Part shown: positions 56,036 to 64,000 of the stretch, piece by piece
How positions within the stretch are numbered: the stretch's first letter is position 1
Layout: each line of letters begins with the position of its first letter
From: Tolypocladium sp. Sup5 PDA-1
Taxonomy: Eukaryota; Ascomycota; Sordariomycetes; Hypocreales; Ophiocordycipitaceae
Assembly: GCA_000750105.3 (NCBI GenBank)
Contig: JPHH03000050.1
Coordinates: 1-64,000, forward strand
DNA: 64,000 nucleotides
Direction of reading: 5' to 3'
Position numbers and translations under genes: made by a program
The notes under the pieces: model-generated
What the model saw: only the letters and a program-made list of their open reading frames with translations
The model's database searches: none
What the model was told of the DNA's origin: nothing

Positions 56036-57247
56036 CCGCATTCGCCAGCACGTTGCGTCTAGCTTCCCTGGAAGCCCTGGAACCGAGTATGACGTAGCTG
56101 AATGATCGCGGGCCCAACTCTATGAGAGCCGTAGTGCATCTTCCCCCATCTCTCCGTGCTCTCTTACTTTCTAGCATCGAGCTATTGAGGAAATAGGTTA
56201 ACACCTTTTAGCTTGACAATGCACCGTAAACGTTTGAGCTACGCTTCGTGCAGGCGGCGGCGGCGGCAATGGCATCTATTGCGTTATCTTGTTCTACTTC
56301 AGGGGTCAATTTCAGGGGTCAATTTCAGGGGTCAATTTCAGGGGTCAAATACAGCGTTTGAGTCCAAATTGTTGATCAATGTGCAGCCGCTGCTGCTTTA
56401 GCCTGCCTTGTCTCTTGCTATAAGAGAAATCCTGCCCTATATAGCTTTCCTATTCCTTCGTGCCTTAGCTAGCTATGGCTGTCTTAAGGGGGTCTCGAGT
56501 GTCAACCGTCAGGATGCAGTCAGAATCATAGAATAAAGAGAGCTTGATTTCTATCTAATTGAACGGGAAATAATAGTCATTACATACATACGAAAAAGGG
56601 TCTCTCCGTGAGTGAGGCTTTTGGCGATGCCGTAAGCCGTGTGCGTGACAGTAAGCTTTGGCGTTGACATCAAGGAGGGTCTCAAGGGCCGGCCCCCGTT
56701 TGGCAGCCCCTGTTTAAGCCTCTAACCCCGTGTAAGTCCCTAAAATTAATACTCTCTCTGCCCAAGGACTGCCGCTCTATCCGACAGCGTCGGCCTCGAC
56801 CAGCTTGCTAAGCACCGCTCGTTGGGGGATCATCGCCTCCGCTGACCAGCCCCCAATCAGTCCGACATGGCATTTCCACTCGAGACACGGATGCAACTGC
56901 AACTGCAGTCGCGCTGCAAGCGCTATTGCAAAACCGGCCACGCTCGCATCACCTGGACAGTATGCCGACTGCCTCTCCCCGCACCGGGCCGACTTCCGGA
57001 AATGCCTCTCCCGTCCGAGGACGGGCCCCCTGCCATAGACTCATTTTGGATCTAACTAGAAAAAGCAGGTATCATTGTGTACCGAAGTCCCATAGATTGG
57101 TATAAGTGCGGTATAAAAAGCGGCTAAAACTCAGTTAGAATGCACCCCCTAGGATCATCAACGTCGTTAACTTTAACACTTCAGTTGTTAGCCCTTGGCG
57201 ACACCTACTACCGTTGAATGCTTTGAACCTGCGGTCTGCGCCTGCAA
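56036..57247. other. 1.2-kb intergenic region with minisatellite
   Basis: No gene recognised. Contains a 13-bp tandem repeat (separate entry) and GGGGGCCGGCCCTTGAGACC-type sequence around 56,675-56,700 on the minus strand. Confidence 0.45.
56298..56350. repeat. 13-bp tandem repeat, four copies
   Basis: TTCAGGGGTCAAT is repeated four times head to tail with only the last copy diverging (TTCAGGGGTCAAAT). Confidence 0.9.
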
Positions 57248-58464
57248 ATGCAACCTGTAATGGCAGCTCTGCCCGACTACATTAACGACGCACGATTTAA
57301 CAAAACTTTCGAACTACCTCCAGATCTATGTAATGGCCGCACGAACCCATTCAGGGTCAAATATGCCGACTACGGTTATCGCAACGAGGCCTGCCCTGAG
57401 GAAGAAAATGTCTTTCTCTTCTTTGGGTCGCTAATGGCATCGCGGTTAGTCCACATCGCCAAGGATACGATTGCCATAAAGTACAAGATTCGCATTATCA
57501 ACCCAGATAGGCCTGGTATCGGGGGAACCGATGCTACTAGTGCAAAGGATAGGATGAGTCTATGGTTAAGCAAGTTTACAATGCTGATTTGGCTCGTTAA
57601 GTTCTAGTACTGCTGGTTGAGACAATATCTCTGAAAATTAGCACGATACTAAGACTTGGCATTGAGAGCTAACAATTCACGAGTAGAGGTTATCCCAGCG
57701 CTACTCAAACATCTGGGAATACGGTCTGTTTCTTTAGGCTGCCACAGTGGCGGTATCATCTATGCTCTTGATATGCTACTGCATCACCCCTAAATTCTCC
57801 ACCCAGAACGGCCTTACCTTGCCATTGGAGGGCCTTGGATCTTTCCTTCGCACACAAGCTCAACAACCTGTTCTCTCGTTCAGACCTTCCCCGTCAGTAT
57901 TATCAGGAACGTCGATAAGCTAGCAAGACCCATCAACAACCATGTTGGCCCTATCCTAGGCGTGTCGCTTGGTTTCAGCCAGACTCTCATTGCAAACTTC
58001 ACATCAGCACCGCCAAAAAGCAATAGCGAGGGTGTGGATAGAGAGGGCGCTGAGTTTGAAGACAAGCTTTGGCCCAAGGTGATTGAACGCATACATGCCG
58101 AGGGTATACAGGGCATCTCGGCTGATGCGGTGCTGTTTATGAAAAAGGGCGACGGATTGCCTGGGTGGAGTGACTGGGGAGACTACAACACGTTCGTACC
58201 GCGCCTGACAGAGTCTCTGCGCGCCGCAGGGAAAAGACTGAGCGTTGATGCCTTTACGCGGAGAATGACTACGTTATCGGTGACGGAGGCTCCGAGGGTC
58301 CCCTTTGGTTTGATCGCTGTTGGAATGCGCCGCATCGTGGCGACATACTTAACTATCACAGCACGATTGTCAAAGGCGCAGACCATGACAGGATCTGGGA
58401 CTTAAGATGCGGTGCCGTACAGAACGTGTTCGAGAGGATTACCACCATATCAAGGGAGGAATAA
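57248..58464 (+). pseudogene. Alpha/beta-hydrolase pseudogene
   Basis: Exon 1 (57248-57569) encodes FELPPDLCNGRTNPFRVKYA, the YGYRNEA lead and RIINPDRPGIGGTDATSAKD. A GC-AG intron (57570-57686, CTAAC branch) joins it to VIPALLKHLGIRSVSLGCHS, where GCHSGG is the nucleophile elbow. In-frame TAA at 57791-57793 interrupts LLHHP-ILHPERPYLAIGGP. A one-base frame break near 58,254 separates KRLSVDAF from YAENDYVIGDGGSEGPLWFD and ILNYHSTIVKGADHDRIWDL (catalytic His region) before the stop at 58464. The rest of the fold is complete, so inactivation is recent. Intact homologues are serine hydrolases with unknown substrate. Confidence 0.75.
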
Positions 58465-59009
58465 ACGTTTTGATCTTGGTCTTGGTTCTTCTCCATTCGA
58501 AGAATCCCTACTACCATAGGCGGAGTTCAGGGACAACGGGGTACTAGTCCCGGACCTTGCTCCGCGGTTCGCTGGCCACCGTGAATGAGGCCATGACCGT
58601 GAAAGTATAGTACTATAAGAATGAGACATAACACGGACCGAAAACGTGAAAAAGACGTTTTGGGAAGTCACAGGCAGAATTTGCGTGTTTGTTTTGAGTC
58701 GTCACAACTCCGTTTGTGCAGTAACGAAAGCTGCCACCTTGACGTGTAAGGCCCCGTTCAACTAGTGCCCGCGCAGGCTACAACCCCCCTCATTCCATCT
58801 CTTGTTTCGCTGTTGGTTCCTGATCCTGCGGCATTCGTTTCCGTCGTCCCAGCACTTTGAGTATTCTCTGCCCACTCGGTCGGTGTCTCATCGCCGCCTC
58901 CATAATACGTGGTGAATGTCGGAGGTCCCTTTGTCTTTCGTGCCGTCGTTAGCTTGCTGATGCTCGCCGAGACGCACCCCGATGCCACGTCAAATTTACT
59001 GTGTGACGC
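58465..59009. other. Intergenic, with a Thr/Glu-rich ORF
   Basis: A minus-strand ORF at 58,758-58,988 (containing TYYGGGDETPTEWAENTQSA) might be a downstream exon of the cysteine-rich candidate: it is preceded by a GCTAACGACGGCACGAAAG acceptor-like signal. Otherwise nothing seen. Confidence 0.35.
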
Positions 59010-59485
59010 TCATTGCTCGAGGAGGGTTTTGTCACTATCGTGGTTGAATGACGAGATTGTCGCTCGAATACTCGAAGGCATGAGTGCAATGGACACGCTT
59101 GACTCGGAACACCGGATCTTCAGGGTGGACAGTGGCCCCGGATCTGGAGCGTGATTGTTGCTATCCTTGTAAACCTGCGCGCACCAGAAGCAGCTGTAGC
59201 GCGTCCGATTCAGTCATTAGCACTCATCGTAGGGCCCGACCAGGCTGCGTCGAGGGAAACAGCATACGCTTGATCGACTGGGACACTGCCGGTTTTGCAA
59301 CGGCAAGTTGAAACATCTTCATCAGGTGCAAAGCATGTTCCTAGCATTGTCCCGGCAATGCCACATACGCCGTCACCTTCCGGGCCGTAACAGAAGTTGA
59401 CGTAATGGTCGTTTAAGTGCGCCCAAGCCGCACGGCCAGAGAGCGGGATAGCCAGGAGGCTAGAGGCTACACGAGGACAAAGCAT
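59010..59485 (-). CDS. Candidate small cysteine-rich secreted protein
   Basis: Tentative two-exon model on the minus strand, 59485-59268 and 59193-59010, 133 aa. The intron has a GTATGC donor, a GTGCTAATGAC branch and a CTACAG acceptor, and phases agree. A weak signal-peptide-like start (MLCPRVASSLLAIPLSGRAA) is followed by evenly spaced cysteines: NFCYGPEGDGVCGIAG, GTCFAPDEDVSTCRCKTG and, across the intron, CFWCAQVY. An alternative model would splice on to the Thr/Glu-rich ORF at 58.76-58.93 kb. Small cysteine-rich secreted proteins are common fungal effectors, but I recognise no family; expression is unproven. Confidence 0.35.
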
Positions 59486-59764
59486 CTCGTGAGGTATTCA
59501 AAAGAATGGGCCGAAGTCTGGCAACTTGTGAGATGTATGGCTTGACCGACGGGACTTGATGAGCATACGATTCAGCGATATGTCTCTGGTTAACGGGGGC
59601 ATTGACCCGAACGCGAAGGTGTGAGCGCAGAAGAGCGACCTCAGTTGGGTCAGTCTGGGGACATAGCTACCACTTGTACGGACTAGTAGAGGTGAGGTGT
59701 AATAAGTGTTGAAGGCAGCCGGTCGCCTACCCCCTCTAGATCGACTCCGTTCTCCAGCTGTTTA
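59486..59764. other. Intergenic
   Basis: Nothing recognised; no heme-binding FxxGxxxCxG motif that would complete the neighbouring P450 relic. Confidence 0.4.
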
Positions 59765-60431
59765 GTAGGTGGCAGGGCTCGAGTCGCCGCGCTGAACCAC
59801 GCGGCTGTACATGATCAGTGTGCCCGGCGTAAGCGTCTCCTTCAAAACAGACTCGAGCTTGTCCAAGCCCGCCAGTGTCGCCAGGTCCCATCAGAGTTAT
59901 AAGTAGTGTGTGCGGTCCTTATCTCGGCACGGACCGCATCCAGCACCTGTAGATGTGCTATAAGTTCCCTACGGCACACGAAGTTGGCGATGCTATGAAT
60001 GGAGCTCGCGGTGATGGAACCTCAGAGCGTGGTCAACACGCCAGGGTCTCACTCTAGAGCGGCTCGTCTATCCTTGACCATCCACGAGATCAAGTTCGGG
60101 CTCATATGGTTAGCTGTGCTGTCAGCGCCAGAGGTGTAGACTTCCTTCTGACGCCGCACCGCGGGTTCGGCAAAGCTTCTCAGCTCGCGCCACCTGCGTT
60201 CCAGGCTCCTGCTTTCCAGGCTCCATTTAGCAAGTAGGAGCCAAACCAGGATCGGCCGCAGGAACGCAGGGATACATCGCATGGTAAAGGCAATTTGAAT
60301 ACTGCAGCAGGAATAAGATTGCTTTTTAGTAGCCAAGACTTATCTTGCATCACAGTGAACGAAATCGCCGGCCATGTCGCTAGATTACGCGTGTCGCGCG
60401 AGAGCCTTTGAGAGTGGGAGGCACACCTCAT
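59765..60431 (-). pseudogene. Cytochrome P450 relic, middle part
   Basis: Minus-strand pieces: FLRPILVWLLLAKWSLES, EPAVRRQKEVYTSGADSTAN, HMSPNLISWMVKD, then SIHSIANFVCR and LDAVRAEIRTAHT, and LDKLESVLKETLTPGTLIMY-SRVVQR (the ExxR helix K region, here with a shortened E-T-L segment that lacks the Arg). Order and spacing match the F-K helix part of fungal microsomal P450s. The N-terminal membrane anchor and the heme-Cys loop are absent and several frames are used, so it is a remnant. Family (for example ent-kaurene-oxidase-like) is a guess. Confidence 0.5.
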
Positions 60432-60667
60432 CTACTCATTGGCTTTACAACCTTGGCGTAGTACTTTAAATTTCTCCCATCCCATATATTTGCCTTCAAC
60501 CCTCCAAGACATACTACGCGAGAGCCGTTGACAGTGAGAGTCACACCTCTACTCATTTGGCTTTGAAAACTTGGCGCAGCACTTTGCATTTTCTCCTTAA
60601 ATCTCCATATAGTGGAACTTTCCGGCTCCAGCCCTTACATTTCCCTTCAAACCTCCAAGATATGCTA
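60394..60667. repeat. Diverged tandem duplication, two copies
   Basis: A unit beginning CGCGAGAGCC at about 60,397 and again at about 60,517 can be aligned through ACTCATTGGCTTTACAACC versus ACTCATTTGGCTTTGAAAAC, CTTGGCG, AGTACTTTAAATTTCTCC versus AGCACTTTGCATTTTCTCC, and CCTTCAA-CCTCCAAGA-ATACTA/ATGCTA. The second copy has an extra insert of some 30 bp. Confidence 0.7.
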
Positions 60668-61797
60668 GGGATGCTGGTACATCACGGGATGGATCGATAC
60701 GTAAGATGTGCAACGTCAGACTCGAACCGTGAGTGATATACTGTTAACTTGTTCGTGTGACGATGGTGTAATAGTTCAATCGTAGGCCATTTGGGTTTTA
60801 TTACTGGAATTCAAGAAGCAAGTCGTATATGAATCTAGAGTGCAACGTAAGATGTCTCTATCACGGGCTTGTAAGTATAATGTGGCTTTGTGATTCTATA
60901 TAATCTAGCCTTTTATGATATCTAGAACCTTTATAATAGCACTAGAGTGATGTAATACTGCCTTTCAAACTAGCCACCATGAGATCAATTGCAAAGAGAG
61001 GGCAAGCCATATTAGACTGCCACCGCCGCAGATCTGTCCATTGCAGCAGCTTCCGAGGATGGAAGGAACCAACATGACAGGATTGCCGCCTGCAACCTCA
61101 CCCGTCCATCCTTGCAGTCGGTCTAAAACGGATTCATAGATGCAGTGGTGTCTCCAAGGCGACCGCCCTGGAGATCACCAGCTTTATAAAAAAAAGTCTT
61201 CCAAATTCGGCAGCTGTTTTAAATACCATGCCGCGCAGACACTGCCCGGTCACTTCGTATACAACCAATCTATCAGAACAATAGCCATCGCGAGTGCCGA
61301 ACAGGTTTTTGATCCCGGAGCTCGTAGAAACTAATACAAAGAAGCCAACTCCGTTTAACGGCCGGTTTTGGCTGGTCGTTGACAACTCGCCACCGGCCCA
61401 ACCAACTACGTACTACAGTAATCTGACCCGTCGGGGTCGGGCCACACGGAGGCGGACACGGCCTTCCCGACAGACCGCTCCGGGACTTGCCGCGCTGGCG
61501 TCGCTTCCGGGGCCATTCAACGCTGTGACGTGCATCTCAGAGCTCAGCTTGGAGCACGGACTCGTCCGCCTAGGAGTAACTGGCTTCCGTTCCGCCGCCG
61601 CCGGGAACTTCCACATGAACAAGTTGAAACACTGGTGGATGTGAGTGACAGACCCGAGGACGCAGTATTCCAGTCCACTTGTGAGACAAGCGCAGTCTAT
61701 ATGTACAAGAACTAAATACACTGCTTCCCTCTATACTGTATCATCAATATGGCCATTACTTTTCACCGTTGCTCATCAACATGCACTCATCGTCTGC
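60668..61797. other. Intergenic, 1.1 kb
   Basis: No gene recognised; AT-rich around 60,800-60,960. Convergent side of the phosphodiesterase gene. Confidence 0.4.
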
Positions 61798-63045
61798 TCA
61801 AAAGAATCCCACCTTGAAGCAGTTGGCGTAAAACGTCACCGTCGCGCTCCAGTCCGAAAACATGCCCGTCACGTTGGCCCCCCGGTACAGCACATCAATC
61901 AGCGTGTACATGTCACCGTCCGTCTTGACCAGGTCCCGGATCGACGTGTAGTAGTAGTCGCCCTTGGCGTGCACCGCCGCCAGCGGCCCTGACCGCTCCA
62001 GGCTCCAGGTGATGATCTTGAGGCCCAGCTCGTTGGCCCGCTTGGCGTATGCGCTCGGCACCATGGTGCCGTTCTTGCTCTCCACCAGGTAGTACAGCGG
62101 CGGCGCCACGATCTTGACGCCGTCCTTGGCGTACATGGTCAGGTTCTTGACGGCCCCGGCGTACGTCTCGGGCGTGTCGCCCGACTCGTCCAGCAGGATG
62201 GCGTTCTTGCCAAAGTCGGGGTCCGACTTGAGCCAGTACAGGATATCGCCGTACTCGAAGCTCTGCGACAGCACGCGCGACCCCGGGACGCCCGCCTTCT
62301 TGTAGTTGTCGATGAACTGCTGGGCGTACATCTGCTGCGTGTAGTTGCCCTGGAACGGCATCTTGACCATGGGCGCCTTGAGTTCCGGCGTGTGGTGCAG
62401 GCCCAGCGCCTCGACCATGGCAATGTGCTCCTTGTGCTCCATGACGGTGCCGCACGTCGCGTACAGATCGGTGCGCCAGTTGGGCGTGCCGCCGAGGTAG
62501 TCCTTGGGCGTCGTGGCCGTGGCATTGGAGCTGTCCATCTTGGCACACAGAGACTTGAACTCGGCGAGCGTGATATCGCTGGTGCAGCATGTGGCCGATG
62601 CCGGCTTGCCGTTGGCCGCAGGCTGAAAGGGCTTCGTGCACTTGGCGTTGAGCTCCGGGATGGCCACGATGTTGGTCGTCGTGTGCAGGTCGCACTGGCT
62701 GTGGCGGCAGACCAGCTCGCGGTCCTTGGTGAAGGAAACGTCACACTCGAGCACGCCGGCTCCCATGCGGGCGCCCGCCATGTTGGACTCCTTGGAGTGC
62801 TCGGGGAACTGCAGCGGAGCGCCGCCGCGGTGTCCGATGGACCACTTGGTGGGCTTCATGTTGTCCTCCGTGCATGACTGGAGCTTGGACTTGAGCGGGC
62901 CGTCGGTCATGTTGTTGACGAGATAGTACGGCCGCGGGCCCAGCTCGATCTGCTTGATGGGCCTGGGATGGGGAGGACACGGCGTGGCCGAGACCTGGCC
63001 GACGGCGGCCAGGCCAGCAACGAGAGACGACGTTGAGAACTTCAT
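61798..63045 (-). CDS. Secreted glycerophosphodiester phosphodiesterase
   Basis: Intronless, 415 aa. Signal peptide MKFSTSSLVAGLAAVGQVSA with probable cleavage before TPCPP. GDPD catalytic elements: His72-Arg73-Gly74 in SIGHRGGAPLQFPEHS, acidic Glu100 and Asp102 in LECDVSFT (metal ligands), and the second catalytic His115 in CRHSQCDL. The TIM barrel continues through SFEYGDILYWLKSD and IITWSLERSG and ends in YANCFKVGFF. N-glycosylation sequons (NMT, NAT, NYT, NLT, NGT, NVT) fit secretion or wall anchoring. It hydrolyses glycerophosphodiesters to glycerol-3-phosphate and an alcohol, probably for phosphate or lipid scavenging. Confidence 0.92.
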   Translation of the reverse strand: MKFSTSSLVAGLAAVGQVSATPCPPHPRPIKQIELGPRPYYLVNNMTDGPLKSKLQSCTEDNMKPTKWSIGHRGGAPLQFPEHSKESNMAGARMGAGVLECDVSFTKDRELVCRHSQCDLHTTTNIVAIPELNAKCTKPFQPAANGKPASATCCTSDITLAEFKSLCAKMDSSNATATTPKDYLGGTPNWRTDLYATCGTVMEHKEHIAMVEALGLHHTPELKAPMVKMPFQGNYTQQMYAQQFIDNYKKAGVPGSRVLSQSFEYGDILYWLKSDPDFGKNAILLDESGDTPETYAGAVKNLTMYAKDGVKIVAPPLYYLVESKNGTMVPSAYAKRANELGLKIITWSLERSGPLAAVHAKGDYYYTSIRDLVKTDGDMYTLIDVLYRGANVTGMFSDWSATVTFYANCFKVGFF

Positions 63046-64000
63046 GTTGCTGTGTTTCCTTGGACGCTGAGGGAGTACAAGAGAACCGCAATGAAGAGAC
63101 CGTTGCCAAGAGAAGGAGGAAGGACAGCGTAGGACAGCCTCATGGGTGAGGGCAGCTCGTCGACTTCTTATCCCCAGTCAGTCCACGAGCAGCGGACCGC
63201 GGTTGGCAACCCGACAGGGACCGGCGCTGCCACCCTCGGTCATGGCGGCACGGAGCGAGCACAAATCGTCGTCGACGCAAAAGTACATGGCTCCATGATG
63301 ATGCACATCGATCCGCCTGCCAAGGATGGCCATGCGCGGGACCAGCTCGGTATTTGGTGGGGAGTCGAGTCTCCAGAGCGGACCTCGTCGAGCGTGAATC
63401 CGCCAGACGATGTGACCCTGATGGAGACTGACGCCGTTTTCGCTGCAGCTCGGTATCTGGCGACGTTAGTTCCTGAATATCAATCTAATCCCGACTTGGG
63501 TGGCTGGAATCCAGGCAGTTCGCCTCGGACTGACTCCCAAGTTGGCGAGAAACAGGCGTGGCTTGCAGGCTATACAAGCATACTGAACAAGGTTGTTCAA
63601 CCCGGCAGCCACCCGGGAGCACACCAGGCAGAGAACGGCGCACGTGTGCTCGTTGCCGACCCTCGAGGCATTTCCTTGCGGAGATGGACAGCCCCAGAGC
63701 GGGGGAGACTGTGGGATGCGTGCATCAATTGCCGTGTTTGATTCGCCGTATCCACCTCGCAACCCCGGCGAGCGAGGCTTGCGAGGCTTGTTCGATGCCC
63801 CCGCGGCTAAGCCATATCGACGACGTTGCAGGCCCAGTGCGGAGGCGCGGTTGTGTGACGTCGCTTGGCGATGCAGATAAGCCCGCACCACGTGGGATGG
63901 GATGCAACTCTGAGAACCTGCCAGTCTTGTGAACTATTGCCTCGATGATGGATGATGTTGAACGGCGGCTCGAGTCTCGACCAAGGACGAACCCATCCGC
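63046..64000. other. Right-edge region, no firm gene
   Basis: Promoter of the phosphodiesterase gene, then an open frame 63,142-63,741 (199 codons, plus strand) with low-complexity composition and no recognisable domain. Real genes may continue beyond the window. Confidence 0.35.

Noticed and set aside
59760..59830. Stem-forming GC-rich stretch resembling a tRNA arm
   Set aside because: No complete cloverleaf; the DNA is explained as part of the P450 relic.

Overview
The window is nuclear DNA of a filamentous ascomycete (Pezizomycotina). A sordariomycete, probably hypocrealean, origin is inferred from gene style only. Genes are GC-rich with short introns (about 50-110 nt, GTATGT/GTAAGT-type donors, CTAAC/CTGAC branch sites). 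There are Zn2Cys6 regulators and a HET-domain gene, and the AT-rich repeat block at the left edge carries the CpA-to-TpA signature of repeat-induced point mutation (RIP). I saw no rRNA, convincing tRNA, CRISPR array, intact transposon or telomere repeat. All exon coordinates below were worked out by hand from splice signals, reading phase and protein-family fit.

Layout: 0-2.1 kb, AT-rich RIP block with a 242-bp direct repeat pair and palindromes. 2.1-5.35 kb, two tail-to-tail regulator genes, one with only the middle homology region and one with only the Zn2Cys6 finger. 6.3-7.4 kb, tartrate/malate-type dehydrogenase. 7.9-10.0 kb, a decayed type-B carboxylesterase. 10.5-13.5 kb, a ten-exon F-box gene. 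15.2-20.2 kb, a small unknown protein, an SDR oxidoreductase and a 4-coumarate:CoA-ligase-like enzyme. 21.5-36.8 kb is a conserved housekeeping stretch: a predicted mitochondrial membrane protein, SPT5, a DCAF7/TTG1-like WD40 protein, an Atg28-like coiled-coil protein, a DUF1748 mitochondrial miniprotein and pyruvate kinase. 37-45.7 kb, an MFS drug transporter, a serine-hydrolase (beta-lactamase fold) relic, an AflR-like regulator and an IKS1-type kinase.

From 45.7 to about 60.4 kb the window becomes a gene graveyard. It holds a truncated sugar transporter abutting an L-galactonate dehydratase fragment and a broken GH95 alpha-fucosidase, then an intact HET-domain gene, a pyruvate carboxylase relic with an internal deletion, a broken alpha/beta hydrolase, a small cysteine-rich candidate and a P450 relic. 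The window closes with an intact secreted glycerophosphodiester phosphodiesterase.

Functionally, the intact genes do not form one pathway. Pyruvate kinase, SPT5, the WD40 protein, the IKS1-like kinase and the two small mitochondrial proteins are core functions. The relics (carboxylesterase, galacturonate catabolism, fucosidase, P450, hydrolase) suggest loss of plant-polymer and secondary-metabolite functions, which is an inference. No wholly novel multi-gene system is evident. The most unusual structures are the split regulator pair beside the RIP block, the chimeric pseudogene junctions, and the three GC-AG introns, all in decayed genes.
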